From positions 211,796-236,089 of the forward strand of contig MNCI01029288.1 of the NCBI GenBank assembly GCA_015680685.1: DNA of 24,294 nt, written 5' to 3'. Numbering within the stretch: position 1 is the first letter of the stretch; each line of letters begins with the position of its first letter. Under the pieces are notes generated by a model. The model was not told the origin of the DNA, did no database searches, and saw only the letters and a list, made by a program, of their open reading frames with translations. The translations under genes were made by a program, and so were the position numbers. Source of the stretch: Gnetum montanum. Taxonomy: Eukaryota > Streptophyta > Gnetopsida > Gnetales > Gnetaceae. Positions 8,802 through 19,742 of this stretch are shown piece after piece.

Positions 8802-11602
8802 TTAAATTGTCCTAGGTGGTGGAGGTTCCTTAGGTGCTGAAGGACCTTCTCTTGCCTCTAGTGCATGTGATTGTTATGGTTGAGGTTGTGGTTGTGGCTA
8901 ACTGGTTATAGTTGCAACTATTGGTGTAAGATGAAAAGTATCCAACAATGCTTTCATCTTCTCCTCCTTACATTGATGATCATACATGATCCACACAACA
9001 TCACCAATGTGGGTTAGTATGGGAATATCCCATAGATAGGGCATTGCAAGTAAGCAAATACCTTGATAGTGTTCTATAGCTCCTAGTAGTTATTCATCCT
9101 TTGGGGTAGTTTCTCAGCTATGGATCTTTGATCAATGAAGTGTTGCTTGAGGACATCTAGTTCAGCATTTACCATTTCAAGTTTTCTACTTTATCTCCCT
9201 ATGGTGCTTGAACTCAACCTTGTACAACAAGTACTAGTTCGCCACTTGCTTTTCCAAATCTAACCTTGGCATTCCGGTAGTCAGCATTGCTAAGTTTACA
9301 TAATGAAGGTTGGCAAGATTCAAGTATTCAATCATCTCCTTGATTTGCAAATCCTTGAGGTAGATTTCAGATTTGTTGTACAAGTTCAACTCATCAAAGA
9401 TATGCTACCACATGTCACCTCCTTGCTAGAGCTATTGGAGGGCCTTATTCATCTTTGCCTTTGTTAGTTTAATTTCTTTTTTGTTAATCTCCTTCTGCAA
9501 ATCAATCTGGTCCATGTAGTGGTTCTTTATCCTTTTGAATATAAGGGCCTTGTCCTTTGGGGTAGTAATTTCAATTACAGATCTTTGGAGAAGGTCATGG
9601 ACCTCCTTCATCAAGAGATTACGGTTCTCTATTGCCAACCTCCTAAGGTCCACTATCACCTTGGTAAGCTACTCTTACTGTTATCTCATATATTCAACCA
9701 TTTGCTCCTTTTGGACCTCGATAGTATACAAGTGATGATTATCATTTGTTAGACTTGCATTCTCTTGGTGAACCTCCAAAAATTCCTTCTAAATGTTGTA
9801 GATGGTGGCATCAACTATTGTCAAAGATCATCAACTTCTTTTCATACTTATCTTGTTGAAGTTTGGACTAAAGTTGTTGAAAAGCTTCATCCTAGGTCAC
9901 TGCTTGGTGTAGTATCATGGGATCAGTGAGGTAGGCTCTAAGTTCTACAACCTTCATAGCCAAGTGCTAACTCTTAACTCTAGCTAGTTCAAGTTGAGCC
10001 TTGGTGATGATGCACTTGTCCATTACCTTCAATAGCATTGACTAGGTAGTAGTGATGTCATCCAAAAAATCAAAGACCTTCGGAATCGATTGCTAGGCTC
10101 CCACCAGTTGTTCTAGCAACTCTTCATGTTGGGCCATGTTGAATCTTTCACTTGCCATTCCTACAGACATTTACACATCTCTAAGCATAGCAATATCTAA
10201 CACAAATGCTGGAGGAACATTTAAGGCCTCACCCACTTTGTCTACCACCACATCGATCATCATTTCCTATCCTTAGTGATGCATCACCAAGAAAATTTCC
10301 CCATCACCCTCCTTCAAGTGTACTAAGAAGGTAGCAACATTTCTAGAGATTTCTGGGAACTACTTTTATCCTAGAATGAACACTATTCCCTTTTGGGAAC
10401 TAGGATATGAAAGCACATGCACCTACATTTGTTGGGTAGAGAAAGTTGGCACCTTTTTCTCTAGCCAACTTATTGTATGAGTTACCTCATTTAGATGCTT
10501 TAAGGTTTGTTAGTAGACAAATAGGTCACCACTCAGATTAACTTGCGGTTGTTGCAAGAGTTGTTCTCAAAAATTTTGCATGTGTTCCATGGTAGCACAT
10601 GCCCGTGACATTGTTTCATGAGTGGGTGATGGTAGTGGTTTCTCCTCTTACTTGATTATGTTATGGACCTTTTCTTTTATCATTTTTGCCTAAGAGAAGG
10701 TAGGAGCATGTCTTAATGTGTCATTAGAGTAGTGGGCTATCTCTTCCCTTTTGCATAATTTTCTAATCAAACATTAAAAGGGAAGTACCTTTATCCTACA
10801 TTCTTTGAACTACATCTCTATCTCCAGATAGATTAGTTGTGAAAGGTTGATGGGGAATTTCCCGCTCATAACACTGCACACATGGGAAAAGAAGGTGATC
10901 ACCTTGTTGAACCTCACCATAAGATTGAGGTGGTATAAGCTACTATCTTAAAGTAAGCATGTTCTACCATGGTGAGTGTATCATACTCCTTGCAATCTAC
11001 TCTGTAGCACTGTTGGATCCACTCCTTTTTGACCTCAAGGTCTGCTTATGTAGAGATCTCTACCAAATTGGTTCCAATTTTATGCAAGCCAAGGGCCTCA
11101 AAGATGCCCTTCACCAAATAGGACACACATATGCCCTTGATCTTCATAGTGGCATTTGGCTACCTATTATTTCAAAAGAGATAGATCTCTCCCATGTACC
11201 ACTCCCTCCTGGAAGTGATGATTGGCTACATGAAAGAGCTTTGTAGTTAGGTTTAGACATCTTATTGAGCAAAGTTTAGGAAGTTACCAAAGTTTAATTC
11301 TTAGAGAACTAAATGTTGGATATCCCTAGGCTGAATCTACCTAAGGCAAACATCCATCAATGTTACCTCAAAGTTTGGCCTTGGTCTCAATGCCTCATCC
11401 TAGTGGGATTGCTCTATTTCAACTTGGGGAATCTAACAAATAGATTCCACTTCAAGCTTCTCCCAAAGAGGTCCCATTGCATGGGTTTCTGGTACCTATT
11501 CCCAAGGTTCTTCTTATTGGCCCCTTTCAATCTAGACTACTTGTTCCTTGGTTGGGATAGTCCTCCTTCCTTTAGGTGTTTTGATCTCTTGGATAGTACC
11601 AT
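8802..11602 (-). pseudogene. ORF2 of element D: non-gag, non-pol protein with plant-transposon-like domain and coiled coil
   Basis: A decayed 2.8-kb ORF read from an ATG at 11602 to a TAA at 8804-8802. The start, MVLSKRSKHLKEGG, is basic, like the ORF2 start in element C. Then come MGEIYLFLNN, WIQQCYRVDCKEYDT, SGKFPINLSQLIYLEIEM and CLIRKLCKREEI (about 10750). The LIxxLC pattern recalls the 'putative plant transposon protein' family (PF20167-like), an assignment made from memory. The second half is Lys/Glu/Gln-rich and likely coiled coil, for example LMKEVHDLLQRS and LQKEINKKEIK (9659-9432). The end is Pro-rich (APKEPPPPRTI). Many TAG/TAA stops and several frame changes are present. Cellular role unknown. 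Confidence 0.7.
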
Positions 11603-12080
11603 ATGTAATTACAACATGAGCAAGGATTAGCATTTAGTATGTAACTTTATAACATTTGAGACATTATCTCTTGGATTAGTTATACTTGGCTAAGTTGTGA
11701 TCATGATAGGTTTGATTATTTTAATATTATTTCATTTTAATATATACCAAAGTTTGTTGAAAAGGTTTAACTTTCTTAAATTAGTGATTTTATTAGTATT
11801 TTATTAGCTAAACCTTATGTGAGTTAGGAAAAATTTAAAAAATGTTTCATCAAAAACCTAAGGTTTGTGGTCCCCGTGATGTAGAGCTTACCTGTAGTAG
11901 CTACAAGAATGAAAAATGAGATTAATCAAGCAAGCAATGTGAAAGATATGGGCTCTAAAAGTTGTTGGGCTCTGAAAAAGTGGAAAAAATATTTTTTCAT
12001 GTGTGAGAAAATGACAGAAATTTCTATGTGATGCTATATTTTTAGGATTTTTATCATGCATCAATGGGATCTTGTTGACA

Positions 12081-12133
12081 GAATCCCATCGACATGGTTG
12101 GCTTTGTCGATAGAATCCCGTTGACAAGGTTGA
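12081..12133. repeat. pair of 21-bp direct repeats with GAATCCC..GACA motif
   Basis: GAATCCCATCGACATGGTTGG (12081-12101, 21 bp) and a near copy at 12113-12133 that differs by CpG-type and single changes. Similar GGATCC/GTCGAC-type motifs occur in the U3 ends of LTRs D and G, so this may be a scrap of related LTR sequence. Confidence 0.6.
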
Positions 12134-13241
12134 AAGAAAAAAAATTTCATTTTGAAAATCAAAGGAAAATTGAAGAGTTTTCTCTTAAAATTGAAGTTCA
12201 GAGTAAGTACAAGAAGCCAAGAACATGATGAAATGCATGAAGAGGGCTAAATAATGCACAAAAAAGAAGATTTTATTGGGAGAATAATTGAGAAATGCCA
12301 TGAAGGAGTGGACAACTGGATGTAATTGACATGGAGTACAAATGATTTGAATGCATAAATGCCTAAAGGATAAGGAACTTAACTAATCAAACCAAGGAAT
12401 ATGCAAGTGGATCCTCCTCATAGTAGGCTCATGTCCTTAATGCTCTTGCATGCTCTCAAACCAAGTAGCCTATGGACCCCATGGGTGACTAATGGTTATG
12501 GTAAGTTAAGGACCGAATCACCAAGAGATCATCTAAAACTTTTGACACATCAAACTAAAACATTAAACATAACATGAAAAGAGGTAGTAAGATGAAATAT
12601 GGAGTGCATAGATGGATGATGTGGAGAGTGGAATGGAGTCCCATATCATAGTCACATGAAGTCCCTTATGGATTTTGTGATTAATATGACTTGATAACAT
12701 CCGTCCTTAGTCTGAATTAAAATCAACCATCTTCAATGACTTTGCATTGATACTCCAAGACTAGTTCACCCCCTCAAGGCATAAGTACATCCCCACAAAT
12801 CAATCATCATTCATAAAAAAGAAGAAAAATGAAGCAAGAAGTAAGANTAAGGTCACAAGTTCTTTAAAAGTTTTATTTAAGAAGGGATTGCATATTTCCA
12901 AAAAAAAACCAAGTAACACCATAGAGTGTTGTGGATAGATGACATGGAATCACTACCTATTATCATGAAAAAGAAACCATATCTTAGTTATCAACACCAA
13001 AATTCATAGATAGAATCCAGACACTAGTAATCAAATAACATTATAGTATAAGCCACCATAAATCAATAACTTGCACTTTAGTCTTAATGATAATAAAGAA
13101 AGGAAAATAAAACATAAGAAAAGCATGAAAGAAATCCAATCCAAATAAAGTAAAATATAGAATAAAGTGTAAAATATTTAAGAATGAAAAAATGTACTAA
13201 AAACAATGTGAAAAAAGGAAAAGCACTCATTATTTCATGAT

Positions 13242-13580
13242 TCAAAATGGGGCATCTCCCCCATGACTAAGTTCATGGATGGAATAAGAATTAATAATTT
13301 GGTTATATGTTTCCATGCATTGTTTGAATAGTTTGGCATTTTCATTTGCAAAGCACTGGGTGTCCTTTCATTTAGCAGCTATTTTGTGGAATTGATTTTG
13401 TACACACTCTTTTTTATTATGTTTATTGTGGATTGGTGTAAGAATTGAGAAAACACTTTGAACCTTTAACCCATAGTTGCATCCTTTGTTATTACTAGTG
13501 ATGCATGGAATGTTCTGTCTCTCCTCAATGATAGGCTTATTTTTTAGGTTTTTTGTTGGGGTGATGACAATTATTGACTC
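13242..13580 (-). pseudogene. unrecognised ORF remnant inside element D
   Basis: Minus-strand reading of about 112 codons with one TGA at 13370-13368. It includes IIVITPTKNLKNKPIIEER, VFSILTPIHNK and ends SHGGDAPF before TGA at 13244. I recognise no family. It lies immediately after gag and may be a random open stretch in AT-rich DNA. The plus strand at 13477-13686 is also open, and I cannot tell which, if either, was coding. Confidence 0.25.
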
Positions 13581-13696
13581 TTACATAGGATTGGAGGACA
13601 TTGTTTTGGCTAGGAAGGGTGATGCACCAGATTGGCCTTATGTTGGTTTTCATGAGCTAGTAGATCTACACATCTTATTCGCATGAGTGGGAACTA

Positions 13697-15747
13697 TCCT
13701 AAAGAAGAAACATTTCCAAGATTTGTATGGAGATTTACTAACATGATCATTTTCTTGTATGTTCGCAACACAAGTGGCATTCTTCTATTGAGGTTAAGGT
13801 GCCAATTCTTCTTGCATTGTTGGTGATGACATATGATGGAGGGAAGTATATAGTGAAGGTGTGGCAAAGGATACGAGATTTGAGATGGTGATCCCATAGG
13901 AGATGTTGTGTGTTGATGATATTCAAGAGGGTGGTAGTAGTGATTTGATGTAGATGAAGTAGAACCAGTTGGGGAATAGCTTGCTAAACATAATATCCAT
14001 ATAGATTTGACTAGCACTAAGGGTAGTGTTTGTTTGGTGATGGCCTCCCCACAATTGTGGGTTTTGCCATTACAATTGAAAGTAGTTTTAAGGCTGATAA
14101 GAAGTCCTATTGAAATAGTATGGTTGGTTGTAGTATTATCTAAAATTACCTTGTAAGTAAGGTAATTTCCTAGGCATTTGCTTTTGGACAAACTTGGGAT
14201 TCAAGGAAAAAGCTCCATACTCATGCAAATGTAACATGACTAGGCAATAGCCCTTTTGATGGTCATATTAGTAGATGTCATATCCATCACCTTCTTTTGT
14301 ACTTGATTCTATAACCACTTCTATTATAGCCATTTCCCCTTTTTACTAATAAGTGTTGCTACCTATTTCATTATTCTTTTTCATCTTTTTTCTTTAATCA
14401 CTTGATTCTTTCTGAACTACCTTCTCCCCTATGATTTTTGAGTAGGTTGTAACTTTTTTGTTCATCAACTCCCACATCTTATTTAGCCTTACTTCAATCT
14501 TAGTAATAACCTTTTGTATTGGCAAGGTATATTGTGAAATTAACACATTGAGAGCTTCCTTTTCTTTCCTTATCATACATATGGACCTCTCCTATTTGAA
14601 GAGTTGGATCCCAATTATATTCCTCAACACTCTCCCTTTTACATAGCTCTCCTTCTTCTTTCACCACTTGTTTCACTAGCCTTTGTGTTTCATGGGCTCT
14701 CAATTCAAATAGTCATCCTTGGGCATAGATCCCAAGGGTCTTCCTCCTTTGGTTACAAAGTCCATCTATGATGTGGAGAAGTTGCTTATTTTGAGAAAAC
14801 CCATGACCTATACATCTATGTAGTAGAGAATAGTATCTATCCAAGGCCACATCCAAGGTTTTATAATTTCCTTGCTTCCATCCTTGGATTTATTTTTATA
14901 GATTAGACACTCTCTCATAGGTTTGATAATTTTCATTGAAAAGATCAAGCATTGTATACCATCGATGAATTAAATTTGGTTCTAATGATCTATACCAACT
15001 CTCAACTTCTTCTATGAGTTTCCTAGGGAAGAGCTTAATCTTTTTCCACTTACTTTCAATGTTCTACAAGGTGCAGGCATTGCAAAAGGCTTATAGATGA
15101 CATTGTAGATTAGAATTATAGACACCCTTAAATCTAGGAATGTTATTCATATATAATCATTTGATGTGGCTTTCCTTTTTATGCCTATGAGGTATTCTAA
15201 CTACCTCTTGGATTTTTAGCATGCTCCTAGTTGCTAGCAAGGATTCATTTTCATTAGACATGTGATTGTAATAATTTTCATTTCTGTTTGTCTAATAGTG
15301 ATAGTCTCACCTATGCTCATTTTGAGGTCTTTTATCGTGATTTTGATTTCTACTGCTAGGTCCATCTTGATCCCTTAGTGTATCCTTATTTCTATACATG
15401 CATTCATCTTTGTCAAAACTAGACATTAAAGAGAAAGATAAAGATGGTGAACTAGGAGAATCGCCATGGATCCTATAGTTCTTCCTATGGTCCCTTGATG
15501 TGTCCTTTCTAAATTTAGAGGAAGTCCTAGGCCTTGAGGTCCTCCTTATTCTAGGACCAATTCCATCCCCCCTATGATTTTCTATATCAATTGAACATAG
15601 TCTTTGACTGTAGTAAGGGTTTAAATGAGCATATGAAATCCCAACGTTTAGTGATTCACTCCAACTTTCTTCAGTATAGATTCCATCATTTCTCCTACTA
15701 ATGTTCTCATCATATGATGCATTATTGGTCCTTTGTGAAGGAGACAT
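13697..15747 (-). pseudogene. gag of element D, decayed
   Basis: Gag remnant starting with MSPSQRTN at 15747, about 125 bp after the PBS. This parallels MSSSHKRN in element A. The N-terminal 146 codons are open and rich in Ser, Arg and Asp, containing DSPSSPSLSFSLMSS and NKDTLRDQDGPSSRN. The PF03732-like core follows at about 15222-14890 with VESWYRSLEPN and LFNENYQTY, broken by stops. Next are HIIDGLCNQRRKTLG, RLVKQVVKEEGELCKRES (14703-14500) and a Pro/His/Ser-rich part (14191-13697) with SPTGSTSSTSNHYYHPLEY. Similarity to element A ends near 13697. Confidence 0.8.
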
Positions 15748-15870
15748 GCTTTCAATTAATAATGTGTGTGACTTAAAATACTAATATTTCCAAAAAGATA
15801 AATCATTAATACCACTACAATGATCATTTTAGTAAGCTATTGTCCTAGATAATGCATGTAGCTAACTAAA

Positions 15871-15890
15871 ATACCCAACAATAGAACTAA
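15871..15890 (-). promoter_or_regulatory. decayed primer binding site of element D
   Basis: The minus strand reads TTAGTTCTATTGTTGGGTAT next to the 5' LTR. It aligns with the tRNA-Asp-type PBS of element A at about 12 of 19 positions, and most differences are C-to-T or G-to-A. This is the expected result of long-term cytosine methylation and deamination. Confidence 0.65.
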
Positions 15891-16762
15891 TGATGAGCAA
15901 CAAGTAGTCCTTATGCCCAATCATATGAATCACTAGTGTTCACTAAGCAATTTGGTTGAATTTTATAGACTTTAGCTCTCTAAGTGCACTGCGCCTAGGT
16001 AGTACATTTAACGAACATGATTGTTGTCTTCTCAATTTCACTTGTGAGGTGCAAGTGTATGGTTAAGTGTAACCAAGGCATATGATTTATATCATTTTAT
16101 ATTTTTCATTTAATTCACCTAAGTATTGAAAATAAAGTAATTAAATTTTTAATTAATCTAATAACTAATTAATTCTTAGTTAATTCTAACATAAGAATCT
16201 ATTCCCATCTACCGTACACATCTTGAACATGTTACAATGCTACTTGATTACCAAGCATTAAGCACTACTAGGATTAACAAGTATTAAGTGTATGCTTGAG
16301 ATGGTCATACATATGTGTATTAATTATTCAAAATTAATTAATTAATTAAATGCATTAAATTAAAGTGCATGAATACTAAATGCATTAAGTAAACATTAAG
16401 CTAAGTCCAAGTGCTGCAAGGTTTATAAAGAACACTCATCTTTATTGCCAATCACACCAAGGTACTTAGGTACATCAGTGCTTGAATAAGGACCCAAACA
16501 CTTTTCACTCCTACTACAGGCAATTAGAAAATATTCTAACTATTAAAAGAACAAAGTGCAAGAACTTTGCTATGCTACTATGGAATGGATGGCATAAATG
16601 TAGCTAGTGAGCATGTATTTATAGGCAAGACAAGACACTACATCAATGTATATGTGTTAATGCACCAAACCCTACATTATCGTGATCACTTCAACAAGAT
16701 TGTGTTGACAAGATCCCATTAACAAGATCTTGTGTACATAGCCCAATGATAGCAAATCATCA
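15891..16762 (-). repeat. 5' LTR of element D
   Basis: An 872-bp LTR. On the plus strand it begins TGATGAGCAA and ends AATCATCA. It is alignable with the 3' LTR at 7761-8556 over most of its length, with insertions such as the extra 'aattaattaattaaatgcat' stretch near 16335. The LTRs differ by many substitutions and indels, so the insertion is old. TATAAATA on the minus strand lies at 16616-16623. Confidence 0.9.
16616..16623 (-). promoter_or_regulatory. TATA box in 5' LTR of element D
   Basis: TATAAATA on the minus strand, upstream of the presumed transcript start of element D. Its position matches the other LTRs. Confidence 0.6.
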
Positions 16763-18649
16763 CTATCTTATCAAAGAGTTTTGTAGAAAAGCAAGAATTT
16801 TAAGCTACACTAATGATGTTCCTAACAAGGCCCAAAATGCATGATATGCTGAAATTTTCAAGCAATTCCACCCAACAATGATCAAGTAGAGAAACTAGTA
16901 GGCACTAAGGCTATAGTAGGATCAACACCAGCAACAAATATTTCATCCATAAGAATAGAACAAGCATGACCAAATGCTCCACCAACATAACAAAACTATA
17001 GACCTTCAATAATCCACCTATAGTATATAACATAAATAATAATTTGGGACAACAAGGAAATCTCAAGCATGTATAGAGTCAAACATAATCCTAAAAAATC
17101 TATTGTATCAATAGGATTTGCAAGTTCTCAAGTATCTTTAGAGGCAAAAGAGGATGATGACTATCACAACAAATTATAGGAAACACTACATCATTTTAGG
17201 TGATGTTAGAAACTAGAGAAGGTGCTACTATGGTGATTATAAAACATGAAGATGTAGCTAGAGAAACAAGAGTTATGACTAATCATATCAAAGAATCATT
17301 CAACATTCCCATTATGCCACCAATAGATATTACTAGAGTCAAAGATCTAGAAATCTTAACTATAATATCAATAATCTTTACAAAACATGAAGATGCATTG
17401 GAGAGACTAGTGTAAATAAGATAAGGTATGCATAATCTCTTTAACATCATTAGTGATATCATTGTAATATAGTCTAAGTTAATATATATTAAAGGAAATA
17501 ACATGTAGAAAGTAAAGTGTAGATGTTATAAGAAGAATTAGTTACATTAAGAATAGAAAGAAAAGACCCTGCATAACACATTGTACTTGACAAGTTAACA
17601 CTATTCAAAGATGAATAGGTTGGTTAATAAATGACCAAACAAAAAAAAATGGAAATGGAGAAACTAGTGTGGAATGTCTTAGTAGTAGAAGCCCAAACAT
17701 ATGCACTTGCTAAGGCCATTTCTACATTAGAAGAAGAAAATAACAACGTTGTTGTAGAAAATTTAAGGTTGACAAACATTAAAAAGAAAAAGAACATATT
17801 AGAAGAAAGCATTTCTTAGCTTAGGGAGTAGTTTGCTAGAGGCAACCTTTATGTTAAATAACTAATACTTAAGAACATGATCCTATTAATGAAAGAAATA
17901 GATGTAGTTTGACAAAAGCCAATTATTGAAATCAATGTATGAAAGAATGAGATCAAGAAGCACTTCAATGATCAAGTAGGCATGCATAAATAAATCAATG
18001 AGAAAGAAAACTAGATGGTCAAAGCTAAGATTAATTCTATCACCCAACAAAATCTTGATTGGCAACCCATATTAGATAGTCATGTCCATGTTCATCAAGC
18101 TAAAATAAAGAATAAAGACCTACAAATTGAGGACCTGACAAAATACATGGGACAAGTAAATCTCTACTATCCTAACTTAACCATGTTAATAGTAGGTAGG
18201 CCAAGAACAAACGTGGTGTAGCAAGTGGCTACAATATACTCTATGAATATAAAAGTATTTGTAAATAGGAAAGATACACAACAAAATATTTACATTGCAA
18301 AATTTGAACTCCAAGTAGTTAAATTGAACTACCAAGACTAGAAAGATGGTGCAACAAACCTGGCCAAGTGAACGATTGATTACCAAGAACTAAAAAATAT
18401 TATCATAGCTTTTGAATTAGAAAGCATAGAGATTTTACGATGGTATGTCAAGGCCAAGAAAATGTTTCCTAGCTACCATGTCCTTGGGAAGTACCAACTC
18501 CTACAAATATTATTGAATTTGCATGAATGATGCATAATCGTAGAACAAAGGAAGATAAACTTAGAGCAATATTGAACATATACCAATTTCAAATGCTAGA
18601 TGATAAAGGAAAAAGATAAATGAAGGAGCCCCCACCACTTGGAACATAA
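16763..18649 (+). pseudogene. ORF2 of element C/E, right part
   Basis: Continuation of the ORF begun at 6959. Counting the duplicated 5-mer once, the right flank of element D gives LIKEFCRKARILSYTNDV, which aligns with CLIRKLCKREEIAHYSNDT of the ORF2 copy in D. Further right are coiled-coil-like open stretches: 17631-17819 with AISTLEEENNNVVVENLRL, and 18015-18221 with KNKDLQIEDLTKYMG. A segment follows with YQELKNIIIAFELESIEILR and WYVKAKKMF. The end, KEPPPLGT and TAA at 18647-18649, matches the Pro-rich end of the D copy. Total length across the nest, about 2.7 kb, fits the 2.8 kb in D. Stops and frame changes are frequent. Confidence 0.7.
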
Positions 18650-18842
18650 AAAATATACACCAAGTTTTGTTTTATTTTATTTTACCATGTATTAATTATG
18701 TATTATATGATTATTTTATAACACCACTCAAACAAAGTTGCAACATTCATAGTAGAGTTATTCATGTAAATATGTGTCATGATGTTGAAGTTCATGTAAT
18801 CACACAACTTTGTAAGGAACTTTATCCTCTTTATGTTTTAAC

Positions 18843-18875
18843 TTGAGGATGAGATTTTAGTGAGTCATGATGGTA
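18843..18875 (+). promoter_or_regulatory. polypurine-tract-like region before 3' LTR of element C/E
   Basis: TTGAGGATGAGATTTTAG followed by GAGTCATGATGGTA directly abuts the LTR start. The same block, inverted, precedes the 3' LTR of element D, which supports it as the conserved plus-strand priming region. Confidence 0.65.
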
Positions 18876-19742
18876 TGATAAAACCTTATTATATAGGACT
18901 CTGATATTGTATCTATGATATCATAGATGTGATGTTGTAGCCTAATATATGTTATCATAGATATGATGTAATGGACCATAGTCATGCCTATAAATACGAG
19001 TCAACCATCATGTCAAAAATAAGTTTTGATCCAACACTTAGCAAAATTTTTGCAATTTGTTTTCTTAAAGTTAGAGTTAGTGTGAATGCCCATATTGTGG
19101 TGAATTATAGTTGCATAGAATTTTTAGTTGAGTGGATTGTTCCAAAACATAATTCATGACAATAATAAAGATTGAAATTATTTTTCATCATTGCAACATA
19201 TCACTTAGAATAGATCTAATTTTTCATGATGTTTACTTTTAATAAGTCATTTATATTTTTTAAGTAATTTACAATTCTAATGTTTATTAGTAAGGTGGAA
19301 TAAGCACGGATAGTTTTAAGTGTAAAGTGTAATTTTTTGATAACCCAATAATGACTTTACTTGATTCACTTAGTAGTAAAGTTACTTGATAATCCTAGTA
19401 ACAATTACATCAGTGTAGGGCATGTACAAAAAACCAAGAATGGATACTTATCACCATAGGCTAGAATAAATTTATATTTCATTGTACTTAGAAATATAAT
19501 TTATATGCATGTTTACCATGTTTACACTTAACATTTTAAGGAGCCAACAACATCATTTTATCATATACCTCACTAAGAGTTAAACCATACGTTTTGCATC
19601 TCGCTAACTCTAAGTGAAAAGACAACAATCATGAACATATTCTCAACTCATTAGCATACTTATATTGTCCATCCATGGATTACAATTTGGTCATGCATGA
19701 ATGCTTATGACTTGTATGGTTGAGTGTTGGAACCACTCATCA
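18876..19742 (+). repeat. 3' LTR of element C/E
   Basis: An 867-bp LTR on the plus strand, starting TGATAAAACC and ending GGTTGAGTGTTGGAACCACTCATCA (last 20 bases are the conserved end). It follows the PPT-like tract, so it is a 3' LTR. Its interior is more diverged than the other four LTRs, but the TATA box (18989-18996) and the terminal block are conserved. No 5' partner was found in the window, so the element is truncated on its left. Confidence 0.75.
18989..18996 (+). promoter_or_regulatory. TATA box in LTR of element C/E
   Basis: TATAAATA about 113 bp after the LTR start, matching the placement in the other family members. Confidence 0.55.

Larger units (their letters stand above)
11603..13690. 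other. unassigned interior of element D
   Basis: About 2.1 kb between the end of gag and the start of ORF2. It is AT-rich, A-rich on the plus strand at 12780-13240, and has a single N at 12847. No RT, integrase or protease motif was recognised on either strand. It holds two 21-bp direct repeats (12081-12101 and 12113-12133), a possible splice donor ACTACAG|GTAAGC on the minus strand near 11893, and a minus-strand stretch at 13580-13242 open except for one TGA. It could be the scar of a pol deletion, a specific spacer, or another insertion. Confidence 0.5.
7761..16762 (-). mobile_element. LTR retrotransposon D, two LTRs, nested in element C/E, pol not found
   Basis: A 9002-bp element on the minus strand. 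The 5' LTR is 15891-16762, then a decayed PBS (15871-15890), gag (15747 to about 13697), an unassigned 2.1 kb, ORF2 (11602-8802), a PPT-like tract and the 3' LTR at 7761-8556. The flanking 5-mers are TTATT (7756-7760) and CTATC (16763-16767). They differ only by two C/T transitions and so fit a decayed target site duplication. No reverse transcriptase, RNase H or integrase motif was seen, so the copy is either internally deleted or belongs to a non-autonomous lineage. Confidence 0.85.

Noticed and set aside
10959-11630. Two plus-strand open stretches of 95 and 105 codons
   Set aside because: They are antisense to ORF2 of element D, whose minus-strand motifs (WIQQCYRVDCKEYD, IYLFLNN) are shared with the other copy.
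13477-13686. Plus-strand 69-codon hydrophobic ORF
   Set aside because: No family match, no flanking gene structure, and an equally open minus-strand frame overlaps it; not supported as a gene.
11603-13690. Possible hidden reverse transcriptase in the D interior
   Set aside because: Neither strand shows a YxDD box, integrase HHCC or DDE-like pattern on reading; only a profile search could overturn this.
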